Below, piece by piece: positions 9,526 through 18,247 of a stretch of DNA of 49,918 nt. Every line of letters begins with the position of its first letter. Within the stretch, counting starts at the first letter, position 1. The translations under genes and the position numbers were made by a program. The stretch is from Caryophanales bacterium UBA1427. Its GTDB lineage: Bacteria; Bacillota_I; Bacilli_A; ML615J-28; CAG-313. The stretch covers positions 17,813 to 67,730 of the forward strand of contig DCTZ01000032.1 in assembly GCA_002329485.1 (NCBI GenBank), given 5' to 3'. The notes beneath the pieces were generated by a model, which had not been told where the DNA came from, ran no database searches, and worked only from the letters and a program-made list of their open reading frames with translations.

Positions 9526-10462
9526 ACATGTAAAACCCGGCGATTTTTTTGACACCTATGCCTTGGTTCAGGACTGCCGGATTCGCTATACCGTCAATCA
9601 GACACCGTATTACGGACTGTCGCTCTCCGATGGGGAAACGACGCTCGATGCCCGTCTTTGGGACATCAATATGAAAAAAGATTTGGCAAGCGGTATGGTC
9701 TATAAGATGACGCTGAAAATCAACGATTTTGGCGGAAAAATCCAAGCCGTTATCAATAATATCCAAGATGTCGAAGAAGGCGAAATCGACGTCAACGAAT
9801 TCTATCGCTTTGCGCCTTTGGAAAAAGAAGTCTTGGAAGAAAAAATTCAAGCCTATATCGAGAAAATCCAAAACGAAAACCTTAAGATTTTGGTCAACCG
9901 AGTTATCGGGAATGTATACGAAGAATTCTTTACTTTTCCCGGTGGAGTTTCAATGCATCACAACTACCTGTCGGGTTTAGCTTATCATACTTATTCCATG
10001 TTGCGTCTAGCCGATCAGTTTATCGCCAATTATCCGAGCTTAAATCAGGATTTGCTTTACGCCGGCGTTTTGGTGCATGATATCGGAAAAACCAAAGAAT
10101 TTTCCGATGCCAAACAACCGCAGTACACCAAGGAAGGAAATTTGCTCGGCCACCTGATAATCGGACTCAATATGTTGACGGTCGAAGCGGAAAAACTCGG
10201 TATTTCGGAAACCGAAGAAGTGCAGGCGCTCCTCCACTTGGTAATTGCCCATCACGGGGAATTGCAATACGGAAGTGCCAAAGAACCGTTAATGATGGAA
10301 GCGGTCGCTTTATACCTGATTGACTTAACGGATTCCCGGATGGGTGCTGTCGAGGATGAAGTGGCAAAAACCGAAAAAGGAAATTGGACCAATCCGATTT
10401 CCGCCTTGGGCAAAAAGCCGCTTTATGTGGCCGGAAAAAAAGGCGAAACAAAAGAAAACTAA
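9515..10462 (+). CDS. yhaM: 3'-5' exoribonuclease YhaM
   Basis: YhaM trims RNA (and single-stranded DNA) from the 3' end. The 315-residue length matches Bacillus YhaM. An N-terminal OB fold (ETTLDARLWDINMKKD) precedes an HD phosphohydrolase domain with SMHHNYLSGLAYHTYSM and VLVHDIGKTKEF, which supply the metal-binding His and Asp residues. The gene starts inside the 3' end of cca. Confidence 0.95.
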   Translation: MKFKHVKPGDFFDTYALVQDCRIRYTVNQTPYYGLSLSDGETTLDARLWDINMKKDLASGMVYKMTLKINDFGGKIQAVINNIQDVEEGEIDVNEFYRFAPLEKEVLEEKIQAYIEKIQNENLKILVNRVIGNVYEEFFTFPGGVSMHHNYLSGLAYHTYSMLRLADQFIANYPSLNQDLLYAGVLVHDIGKTKEFSDAKQPQYTKEGNLLGHLIIGLNMLTVEAEKLGISETEEVQALLHLVIAHHGELQYGSAKEPLMMEAVALYLIDLTDSRMGAVEDEVAKTEKGNWTNPISALGKKPLYVAGKKGETKEN

Positions 10463-10507
10463 AAATCCAAAGGCTTCCGTCGAACCCTTTTTAATTGATA
10501 TAAAAAG

Positions 10508-10550
10508 AAAAGGACATATCAAACTTTTCGTTCGATATGTCCTTTATTTT
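10508..10550. terminator. Bidirectional terminator between yhaM and the minus-strand lipoprotein gene
   Basis: A perfect 12-bp stem (10509-10520 with 10534-10545) is flanked by an A-rich left side and TTTATTTT on the right. Confidence 0.85.
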
Positions 10551-10555
10551 ATGGT

Positions 10556-13015
10556 TTACTTATTGAGTGCCGCATAAGCGTCCAACAAGGCTTGATAGTT
10601 TTGCTTGTCGGTTTCGCTAGCGAAGATCAATTTGTTTTCCGCAATCATCTGCGCTCTGATTGAAACAAGAATCTTATCGATACGACTTGATGCTTCAAGG
10701 GCTTTGATGGCCGGTGTGTAGTAGGTATCGATTGCTTTCAATTCTTCGGGTGAAGGCTTGCGTTCGTTCAATTCTTCGTTGGTCTTTTCTTCATCCGGTT
10801 TTTTGTAGATTTCATAGATTCTGATTAATTCTGCGTCTGGATAGATGACTTGAGAATTGTCTGAATCGTTGATGTATACCGCATTCTTGCTTGCGATCAC
10901 GACGGCTCTGTTCAAACCTGTTGTTGTTTTGAAGGAATGGCTGATGCGTGCCGGGTTGGTAGTGGTATCCAAAACTTTGCCAACCAATTTTTCTTCTTTC
11001 AGTTGATCCCAGATACCTTTCAAAGCTGTTTTCATATTTTCATGCAAGGTGCTTGAAGCGGTATAAGTGCTTTCGGTTGTAATGTTTAGTCTTAAACCCA
11101 ATTTCTTGTAATCGCCCCAAACGGCATCATCTAGACTTGCAAGTTTGTAAGCATCGGAAACTTCGGTAAGTCTTTCTTTGATGGTTTTCTTGGTGCTAAG
11201 AGCAGCTTGGTCGAAGACTTTGTCTAGGAAAGCATCCGCATTGTCGGCTTGTTCGGTTGTCCATTTTTCCGGATCGTCGGCCACGGTATTCAAATCGTAG
11301 TCATAGTAAGCCGCGACCGCAAACGTTTCGACATTGAAGAATTCCTGGAAGATTTTTTCCATTTGCGCGGTAACGCTTCTTTCCGGATCCTCATCGTCAA
11401 ACGAATATTGGTCTTTGGTGAAGAGACTCAAACCTTCGGAATACAGAGCATAATAAATCATTAATTCCTGATCGCTCATAACGCCGAAGTAGTCGCGCAG
11501 GAAGTTTTCCCAGCCGTAGTTTGCCGGCATGCCGATGGTAACAAATGTTCCTTTGGCAAGTTCGTCTTTGTATTTCTGAACGTTTTTGGTGTACAATTCC
11601 TGGAATTTTTCCTGGTCGATAATCGTATCGGTTAGCGGATTGTAGATTTTGGCATATTTTGGATTCGACAGTACGATATAATGGTTCATGTAATCGATTG
11701 AGGTCGAGATGCCGTGCATGTTTTTCATTCTGGTGAAGAACTCATCGGCAGATAAAGTTTTCTTGTTACCTTTTACGGTAATTTCCGCTACATTACTGTT
11801 GCTTTCACCGGTTGTTTTAACGTATTTCTTGTAATCGGTGATTTGTTGGTTGGTAAATGCTTCGTCGTAATATTCGGCGAACAACGACTCCAAGCCTTCG
11901 TCGTAAATCTGAACATTGGCCTTTTCGCGTTCGACATAAAGGTAATACTTAATCTTATCGGCAGTTAAGGTTTGGTTAACCAAATCGTCAACTACTTTAT
12001 CGCGCACTTCTTCAAGCGGCGGAACGGTTGATTCCGAAACCTTTAAGGCCATGAAGAAGTTGCTTAAGTAAAGAATCGGACCGGTTGTGAAGGATTTGTG
12101 GAAACCTTCGCCAAGTTTCAGAGTATTGAAAACCATGTTTGCGATGGTTGAACTTACTTGGGACAATTCTTTGTAAGTATAAACGAATTTGACATTTTCG
12201 TTGATGGAGTTGGTTAGGTTGAAGACGATTTTGCCGTCTTCGACGGTGTAACCGGTACCCGGAACCAAAATGTCGGCGCCGTTATTTTTGTAAGCATATT
12301 GATTGTTAAACATATCGATAAAGATTTGTTTAACTTCTTCCTCGGTGAAGAGGACGTCGGTATTTGTTTTATACCAACCAAGCGGCGAAATACGGTTAAT
12401 GTCGACATTATATTGACTTAAGAGTTTTTTGGCTTCCGCCGAACTTGCAAAGGCAAGCAGAATAACGGAAACAGTCGGACGATAAGTGTTGTTGTAGTTG
12501 GAAGTGATGGTCGATTCGCTGAAGTAAGGTTCGTCTTCGGGACGGGCCGCGATTTCTTCCAACAGTTTCGCTTTGGCAAAAGCAAAACGGCGGTATTCCA
12601 ATTCGTAATATCTGTTCCGTGCTTCTTCGGTGAAATAACCGGAAGTAATCAGGTTGTTGATGTGACGGGTTAGGGTTTCTTCCTGATTGCCGGTATATTC
12701 GTTTAAATTGCTTACGCCGTAGATTAAACGGTTTTTGAAAGCGGCGAATTCATCCTGATTGATTTCGATATCGGCAAGAATCTGTTCGTCAATCCAATCG
12801 TTGAGGCGGTCCAAACCGTAGTTGATTTTCATCCGCCGGTATAACCGTTCGTTGGTGACTTTGGTTTCGCCGATTGTTAGGTAAACGCCGTTCGGATCGG
12901 AAAGGGTAGGAATTTGGGAAGGATATTGGTATTTATCCTTTTTGCATCCCGTTAACCCCAGGATTGCCAGGGCAATAACGAGAATAGTCGTAAGTTTCAA
13001 TAAGTAACTGCGCAT
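10556..13015 (-). CDS. Large lipoprotein of unknown function, paralog A (819 aa)
   Basis: An N-terminal signal peptide ends in the lipobox LTGC, so the protein is predicted to be lipid-anchored outside the cell. The mature part is hydrophilic and rich in Lys, Glu, Tyr and Asn, with long alpha-helical stretches. It is a clear paralog of the adjacent 885-residue protein: both share a T-N-E-[RK]-L-Y segment near the N-terminus, an LIYGV motif, SGYFTE, EEVKQ/EKEVKQ then FIDM, and a shared YNNGA/KNNGA element. The N-terminal architecture (short beta strand, then helices with a conserved Tyr) recalls SurA/PrsA N-terminal chaperone regions, but no parvulin domain is recognisable. Function is not known. 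RBS GGAAGGAG lies in the end of the upstream paralog. Confidence 0.85.
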   Translation of the reverse strand: MRSYLLKLTTILVIALAILGLTGCKKDKYQYPSQIPTLSDPNGVYLTIGETKVTNERLYRRMKINYGLDRLNDWIDEQILADIEINQDEFAAFKNRLIYGVSNLNEYTGNQEETLTRHINNLITSGYFTEEARNRYYELEYRRFAFAKAKLLEEIAARPEDEPYFSESTITSNYNNTYRPTVSVILLAFASSAEAKKLLSQYNVDINRISPLGWYKTNTDVLFTEEEVKQIFIDMFNNQYAYKNNGADILVPGTGYTVEDGKIVFNLTNSINENVKFVYTYKELSQVSSTIANMVFNTLKLGEGFHKSFTTGPILYLSNFFMALKVSESTVPPLEEVRDKVVDDLVNQTLTADKIKYYLYVEREKANVQIYDEGLESLFAEYYDEAFTNQQITDYKKYVKTTGESNSNVAEITVKGNKKTLSADEFFTRMKNMHGISTSIDYMNHYIVLSNPKYAKIYNPLTDTIIDQEKFQELYTKNVQKYKDELAKGTFVTIGMPANYGWENFLRDYFGVMSDQELMIYYALYSEGLSLFTKDQYSFDDEDPERSVTAQMEKIFQEFFNVETFAVAAYYDYDLNTVADDPEKWTTEQADNADAFLDKVFDQAALSTKKTIKERLTEVSDAYKLASLDDAVWGDYKKLGLRLNITTESTYTASSTLHENMKTALKGIWDQLKEEKLVGKVLDTTTNPARISHSFKTTTGLNRAVVIASKNAVYINDSDNSQVIYPDAELIRIYEIYKKPDEEKTNEELNERKPSPEELKAIDTYYTPAIKALEASSRIDKILVSIRAQMIAENKLIFASETDKQNYQALLDAYAALNK

Positions 13016-13020
13016 CGGTA

Positions 13021-15678
13021 TTATTCTCCTTCCTCGATTGTTTCAAGGGCTGATTTTTTTAATGCAGCGCTGATTGTTTCAAACTTGGCTTTTAAGCTGG
13101 CATCGGTATAGGAAATTTCTCCGGAAGCAACTTTTTCGCTGCGGTAATCGATTAAACCAAGGCTTATCCGGTCGTCCGATTGGAAGAAGTTCTTGACTGG
13201 GTCATAGTAGAACGCCAAAGCGGCTTTCAGTTCGGCGCTGATAGTGATTTTTTCGTCTTCCGGGGTATTTTCGTCTTGCAATAAGCTCTTTTCGTAAAGT
13301 TCGATTTCTTCTTCGGTCGGAATTGTTTCGGTCTTATCGGCATTCTTATATGTGTAATCGGTAGTCGAAACAAGTGCTATCTTGTGGTAACCGTACATTG
13401 TGGAGAACGGATTTTCGCTGACTAGCGGATGTTGAAGGGTTGTGCCGAGTTGATTTGCTTCTTTGACTTGAAGGAAGAGAGCTTTCATTTCGGCTTTGAA
13501 TTCATCGACAATACTTGAAGAGTTGGTGTAAGTGGTAGCTGGTTCCAATTTGACATGAAGACCGGCTTTTTTGGCCCGTTCGTAAATTGTCATTTCGGTA
13601 TCGTCTATATCTTCCGGATAAACCGTATTATTGAAGCGGCCGACGATTTCATTTACTTGGTCATACAATGAAGTAGCCGTGCTGGTGAGGATGTCTTCGA
13701 ATATCTTGTTGAGGAGTTGTTGAGCAAGCGTCTTTTGTTCGTTAGTCCAGTCGGATTTGTCTTCTTTTTCGGTGATATCGACTAATCCGTCTGCATTATA
13801 ATCCACATAAGCAATTAAATTGAAGACTGAACCAGAGAAATATTCATCGTAGATTTTTTGCATCCGAGCAAGCAAAGTATTCATCGGATCGGTGTTGGTT
13901 TCTGTTACAGTATAAGTGTAGAAAGTTTTCGCAAACTTCGTTTTGGCATCCGGCAAAACATCGATTTGGACGGCCAATTCTTTTTCGTCGCTGACTAGGA
14001 AGTATTCGTTCAGGAACCGTTTCCAACCGTATGATTTAGGGAAACCTTGTGATTCAAAGTAGTTCATCGAGAAGTAGTAAGAGTACATCTTAACGTCTTG
14101 GTCGATGATTTCTTTGAGACGATCTTTATCGTAAACTTCTTTGGTAATCGGGTTATAAACTTCGTTGAATTCTTTGTTGTTGAGGAAAAGATAGGTATTC
14201 ATGAAGGTGAAGGAAGCATTGACCTCGTAGCGGTTCTTTAAAGTATTGAATAAGTCGTCGACTTTGTAAGTAATCTTTTGACCGCCGGAAGTAAAGCTCA
14301 AAACGGTATCTTTGCTTTTTGCTTTGGTTTTCTTGAATTCCGGATATTCGCCTTTTTTGCGGGAAAGGGTCGTACCGAAGAAGTTGTCGTAAGCGTTTTT
14401 GAACAACATTTCGATTACGGAATCGTAGATTACAAGTTCGCTTTCGCGGCGGAGATCAAACATTTTTTCGCTGACGACTTTGTCATTGAAGTTTTCTTCG
14501 ATTAGTTTTTCTTCGATTTCGTCGAATAATGCTTCGTCAGGAATTCTGTCTGCATCCGTTTTATCATCGTAATCGAAAACATAATTTTTAGGAATTGTTT
14601 CTTCAATCTTTAGCGCGAGGAAATATCCGGAAGCTTTGGTTTGACCGGTTTTGGTGGTCTCAAGCTTAACCGGGCTATTGGTGTAAGACTTGTAGAAAGC
14701 ATCGTCAAGTTTCAAAGATGAAATCAACGTCTTTTTGTATTGGGAATTCAAGTCATCCAATTCTTTGCTGGTGAAGATGAATTTCGAATACTTGTTGACG
14801 TTGTCGCTTGACAAGTCAAGGAAATCGATGTTTTCCACGGTGGTTTCGTCTTCGGTTTCCGTTACTATTTCGTAATGGGTGTCTTTCTTGAGCAGCGGTT
14901 CGGCACCGTTATTGTAATAGCGATACATGTAGTTGTACATGTCGATGAAAGTCTGTTTGACTTCCTTTTCGGTCATCGCTTCGCCGGTAGCTTTGGAAAC
15001 CCAGCCGTTGGCCGTCAGTTTTTCGATGTCAACACCGAATTTTTCGAGGACGTTTTTAGCCTGTTGTTCGGTATCGAAGAGTATTGTGATCGCTTTTACG
15101 GTTGTTAAGTAGTTTTCGTCGTAATATGTTTGATATTTCGCGATATCGAATGGTCGTCCGTCTTTTTTCTTATCTGCTATTTCTTCTTCGTATTTCTGAC
15201 GTGCGTATTTTTCGCGGCGGTATTGGAGTTCGATGTAAGCTTCTCTTTCTGCTTCCGTGAAGTAGCCGCTGATTGTCATATTGTCCTCGAAGTCCTTAAG
15301 GATTTCTTCCGGCGTCTTGTCGCCTTCCAAATCTTCCAACTTCTTGACACCGTAGATTAATTCGTTTCGGAATTCCTGGTAGTCGTCGCTGTTTTTGTCG
15401 ACACTGATATTTTTCAACAATTCCGTATCGATGAAGCGTAGGATTTCATCGTAACTGTAAGTTTGGCGAAGGCTGTAATAGAGTTTTTCGTTGGTGACAA
15501 CCCAATCGCCCAAACTTAAAAACGGATCATTGGGATTTGATATTTGCGGATTCGCTTTTGGTCCCGAAAAAGCCCAAACCCCAAGGGAAATCCCAAAGAT
15601 TAAAATTAAACCTATTGCTACAGGAAGTATCGCAAGAAAGGGCTTTTTCTCGTTTACATTTTTTTTGCTTTTGCTCAT
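13021..15678 (-). CDS. Large membrane-anchored exported protein, paralog B (885 aa)
   Basis: A basic N-terminus precedes one membrane segment (about residues 13-33) and a long extracellular part. There is no lipobox, so anchoring is by the helix, unlike its lipoprotein neighbour 5 bases downstream. Conserved blocks shared with paralog A run in the same order over most of both proteins, for example VTNEKLY, LIYGVKKL, SGYFTEAE, EKEVKQTFIDMYN and FLALKIEET. The sequence is acidic, helix-rich and has many Tyr and Asn. I see no enzymatic motif. The RBS is AAAGGAG at normal spacing. The pair forms a two-gene operon ending at the shared terminator near 10530. Confidence 0.85.
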   Translation of the reverse strand: MSKSKKNVNEKKPFLAILPVAIGLILIFGISLGVWAFSGPKANPQISNPNDPFLSLGDWVVTNEKLYYSLRQTYSYDEILRFIDTELLKNISVDKNSDDYQEFRNELIYGVKKLEDLEGDKTPEEILKDFEDNMTISGYFTEAEREAYIELQYRREKYARQKYEEEIADKKKDGRPFDIAKYQTYYDENYLTTVKAITILFDTEQQAKNVLEKFGVDIEKLTANGWVSKATGEAMTEKEVKQTFIDMYNYMYRYYNNGAEPLLKKDTHYEIVTETEDETTVENIDFLDLSSDNVNKYSKFIFTSKELDDLNSQYKKTLISSLKLDDAFYKSYTNSPVKLETTKTGQTKASGYFLALKIEETIPKNYVFDYDDKTDADRIPDEALFDEIEEKLIEENFNDKVVSEKMFDLRRESELVIYDSVIEMLFKNAYDNFFGTTLSRKKGEYPEFKKTKAKSKDTVLSFTSGGQKITYKVDDLFNTLKNRYEVNASFTFMNTYLFLNNKEFNEVYNPITKEVYDKDRLKEIIDQDVKMYSYYFSMNYFESQGFPKSYGWKRFLNEYFLVSDEKELAVQIDVLPDAKTKFAKTFYTYTVTETNTDPMNTLLARMQKIYDEYFSGSVFNLIAYVDYNADGLVDITEKEDKSDWTNEQKTLAQQLLNKIFEDILTSTATSLYDQVNEIVGRFNNTVYPEDIDDTEMTIYERAKKAGLHVKLEPATTYTNSSSIVDEFKAEMKALFLQVKEANQLGTTLQHPLVSENPFSTMYGYHKIALVSTTDYTYKNADKTETIPTEEEIELYEKSLLQDENTPEDEKITISAELKAALAFYYDPVKNFFQSDDRISLGLIDYRSEKVASGEISYTDASLKAKFETISAALKKSALETIEEGE

Positions 15679-15751
15679 GGTTTATTCTCCTTTTTCTAAT
15701 TACTTTTGTTATTTTATTGTTGATCACAATAATCTTTTTCAAGATAACACT

Positions 15752-15757
15752 ATTATA
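15752..15757 (-). promoter_or_regulatory. -10 element for the tandem paralog operon
   Basis: TATAAT on the minus strand, about 75 bases upstream of the 885-residue protein. No good -35 is seen (T-rich at the expected place). Confidence 0.4.
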
Positions 15758-15924
15758 GTACCATTTTTCGCTAAAAAAAACAAATGAAATGTGAATAATT
15801 TTGAGGGGTTGAGGCCCGAACGGAAACAGTCAAAATAACGCTTGCAAAATGGGGAAACAATTGGGCTATAGTAATTATCGCTATTTGCAAACAAGCGTAC
15901 AATAATAGCGGAAGGAGGAATATT

Positions 15925-16014
15925 ATGTATCATCGCCGTAACGAATTTGGATTTGCATTCGTTTTAGTCTTGTTTATTTTATTGGTAATTATCGGTGCTT
16001 GCTGGGCTTGGTAG
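15925..16014 (+). CDS. YjcZ-like sporulation microprotein (29 aa)
   Basis: This very short gene has an excellent RBS (GGAAGGAGG) 5 bases before ATG and its own terminator downstream. The product is a short charged N-terminus, a Phe-rich stretch and one membrane helix, FAFVLVLFILLVIIGACWAW. Tiny YjcZ/YhfM-type proteins of spore-formers have the same plan: a Gly/Tyr-rich head, then FALIVVLFILLIIIGA and a very short tail. The match FxxVLFILLxIIGA is close. Such peptides are made in the forespore or mother cell in known species, so a sporulation role is inferred. No clear promoter could be assigned upstream. Confidence 0.75.
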   Translation: MYHRRNEFGFAFVLVLFILLVIIGACWAW

Positions 16015-16060
16015 AGGTGAATCAGACCCTATCTGCAAACTAAACATATCCACTTCTTAG

Positions 16061-16092
16061 AAAACTTGCCCTGGCAAGTTTTTTCTTTTTCT
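16061..16092 (+). terminator. Terminator after the YjcZ-like gene
   Basis: A 9-bp stem (16061-16069 with 16074-16082) with a 4-base loop, followed by a T-rich run. Confidence 0.75.
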
Positions 16093-16098
16093 TAGTGT

Positions 16099-16127
16099 TT
16101 GAATTTTTTCCAAAAATATGATATAAT
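16099..16127 (+). promoter_or_regulatory. Sigma-A promoter for the walJ operon
   Basis: TTGAAT (16099-16104), 17 bases, TATAAT (16122-16127), with a TG at 16119-16120 making an extended -10. Confidence 0.8.
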
Positions 16128-16153
16128 TAGCAAATAATGAGGATGAAACAATT

Positions 16154-16942
16154 ATGAAAGTAATCATATTAGCAAGCGGTTCGAAAGGAAACGCCACATA
16201 TATCGAAACAAGCCGAACCAAGATCTTGATTGATGCTGGTCTGAGCTATCGCCAAATCAAACTCCGGCTGGCCAACCGCGGCATCGAATTCAACCGGTTG
16301 GATGCGATTCTCATTACCCATGAGCATATCGATCATACCGGGCACTTGGCCAGTCTGCTCGAAAAAACCGGGGCCAAGCTCTATATTGCCAAAAAAAGCC
16401 TGCAGGGAATCGGGCAAAAGAATCAGCCGAATCCCTATTTTACCGAAATCACATATCTCAGTCCCGATGTCCGATACCAAATCAAAGATTTGATGTTTGT
16501 ACCGATTGCTTTGTCGCACGATGCGCGCAGTACTTTCGGGTATTTGTTGAAAAACGAAACTTCCAGTTTGGCATATATCACCGATACGGGCCATCTGCCC
16601 GAAAAGTACGATGCGATTTTGCGGCAGATTCAGATGCTTGTCATCGAATCGAACCACGATGTGGAAATGCTTTTGACCAGCTCGCGAACCTGGGATTTGA
16701 AGCAAAGGATTCTTTCGAACGAAGGCCATTTGTCGAACCAGATGTGCAAAGAAATCCTAAACCGGATTGTGAGCGACCAAACCAAAATCGTGGTTTTGGC
16801 CCATATCAGCGAAGAATGCAACACCTATGATTTGGCTTACCGGGAAAGTTACGACGTAACGGTTCCGAAAGGCATTGCTTTGTATGTTGCCAAACAACAC
16901 GAAGAAACGGATTTGTTTGATTTGGAGGTACCGGCGGCGTGA
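16154..16942 (+). CDS. walJ: Metallo-beta-lactamase-fold hydrolase WalJ/YycJ
   Basis: WalJ is a cytoplasmic beta-lactamase-fold protein, proposed as an exonuclease linked to cell-wall and replication coordination in Firmicutes. The 262-residue product begins MKVIILASGSKGNATYIE, typical of the family, and has the metal-binding THEHIDHTGHL motif near residue 56 and LSHDA further on. It is followed by rlmH with a GTGA overlap, reproducing the yycJ-rlmH proximity of Bacillus. The walRKHI genes are not upstream here. Confidence 0.92.
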   Translation: MKVIILASGSKGNATYIETSRTKILIDAGLSYRQIKLRLANRGIEFNRLDAILITHEHIDHTGHLASLLEKTGAKLYIAKKSLQGIGQKNQPNPYFTEITYLSPDVRYQIKDLMFVPIALSHDARSTFGYLLKNETSSLAYITDTGHLPEKYDAILRQIQMLVIESNHDVEMLLTSSRTWDLKQRILSNEGHLSNQMCKEILNRIVSDQTKIVVLAHISEECNTYDLAYRESYDVTVPKGIALYVAKQHEETDLFDLEVPAA

Positions 16943-17397
16943 TTAGAGTGATTGCGGTGGGAAGCATCAAAGAAGCAGCCCTGAAAGAAGGAATCAAAGA
17001 ATACTTAAAACGCTTGAATCCTTTTACCCAAGTCGAAATCGTCGAGATTAAAGAAGTGACCCACAAAACCACCAGCCAAAACATCGAAAGCGAAGGACAG
17101 GCCATCTCAAACAAAATCGCTTCGAATGATTTTGTCATTACTTTGGAAATCGCGGGAAAAATGTTAACAAGCGAAGAACTTGCCGAAAAAATCCATTCGC
17201 TGTTGACTTACGGAAACTCAAATATCGTTTTTGTCATCGGCGGATCCGATGGTTTGTCGGACGAAGTCAAACGCCGCAGCAATCTCGCCCTATCACTTTC
17301 CCGCATGACCTTTCCTCACCAATGGGTGCGTTTAATGTTGATGGAACAACTGTACCGCGTTTATACCATTTTCAACAATCAGGATTATCATAAATAG
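16939..17397 (+). CDS. rlmH: 23S rRNA pseudouridine-1915 N3-methyltransferase RlmH
   Basis: RlmH methylates pseudouridine 1915 in helix 69 of 23S rRNA, using S-adenosylmethionine in a trefoil-knot (SPOUT) fold. The GTG start overlaps the walJ stop and follows GGAGG. The product is 152 residues (family about 159). The SAM-binding knot is plain: VFVIGGSDGLSDEVKRRS, then LSRMTFPHQWVRLMLMEQLY and the terminal YRVYTIFNNQDYHK, with the invariant C-terminal YHK. Confidence 0.98.
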   Translation: MIRVIAVGSIKEAALKEGIKEYLKRLNPFTQVEIVEIKEVTHKTTSQNIESEGQAISNKIASNDFVITLEIAGKMLTSEELAEKIHSLLTYGNSNIVFVIGGSDGLSDEVKRRSNLALSLSRMTFPHQWVRLMLMEQLYRVYTIFNNQDYHK

Positions 17398-17413
17398 AAA
17401 GAGGTAAAATATA

Positions 17414-18247
17414 ATGAATATCGCCATGAGTGTCGGCTTTTTAGCCTTGAATGTTTTATTTTTGCTCGCTTATCTTTTTAACTTCGCCCTCAATTTGGTG
17501 CGGGATTTGAAAGCGCAGAAAATGCTTAAAACCAATCCCCAAATCCTTACGGGGGTAGTCAAAGAAGTCCAGACTTCCAAAAGAAGAACCCATGTTTTGG
17601 TCGAATTTACCAGTCCCCAAAGCCGGATTCTTTTCAACAATACGTTTGAATTCGTTCCGACCGAAAAAGCGGAAGAAATGTATTCCGTCGGGCAATCGGT
17701 CAACTTGTACCATCTCGACCCTGCCCCGTTAAAAAAAGTAACCCGTTTTCCGCTGATTTTGGAAGGCCAAAAAGCCAAAATGGAAAAAGGACCGCTGTTT
17801 ACCAATGCGATGCTGATTTTTCTCGGCGGATTCAATACAATCAATATTTTAATCCGTTTAATCGACGCCAAAGCTTTTACGGACAATACCGTAACGGTAA
17901 CCGGAATTTTCGGTTCGATGTATCTCGTGCTGATTATTTTCCTGTACGTGATGTTGCTATCGTATCTTATCGACAGTCTGATGGTGATGCCGGTGGCGCA
18001 CAATTACAATTATCTGAAAATCTACGGTGTCAAAGCAACCGCTACCGTCAAAACGTTTAAATTCGGGGGAGCCAAAAACGCCAAAGGATTCCGGGAATCG
18101 CGGATGGAAATCGAATACTACACCTCGACCGGCGAATTTGTGAAAACCCGACTCAATTCCTATCTTTACAGCGAAACCCAGGAAGAATTCATCAATATCA
18201 TTTACGATCCTAAGAAAGTGACGAACGTCGTCTATCTGAAACAATGA
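17414..18247 (+). CDS. DUF3592-like membrane protein (277 aa)
   Basis: One N-terminal membrane helix (about 5-27), a soluble segment that looks like a DUF3592-type beta domain (GVVKEVQTSKRRTHVLVEF), then two central helices (about 130-185) and a second similar beta segment (VKATATVKTFKF to the end). The two beta segments may be a duplicated module. The resemblance to DUF3592 rests on the conserved G-x-V pattern near the start and the late YDP; no function is known for the family. RBS GAGG precedes the ATG. The stop overlaps the uvrB start (ATGA), so it is in the walJ-rlmH-uvrB transcript. Confidence 0.75.
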   Translation: MNIAMSVGFLALNVLFLLAYLFNFALNLVRDLKAQKMLKTNPQILTGVVKEVQTSKRRTHVLVEFTSPQSRILFNNTFEFVPTEKAEEMYSVGQSVNLYHLDPAPLKKVTRFPLILEGQKAKMEKGPLFTNAMLIFLGGFNTINILIRLIDAKAFTDNTVTVTGIFGSMYLVLIIFLYVMLLSYLIDSLMVMPVAHNYNYLKIYGVKATATVKTFKFGGAKNAKGFRESRMEIEYYTSTGEFVKTRLNSYLYSETQEEFINIIYDPKKVTNVVYLKQ

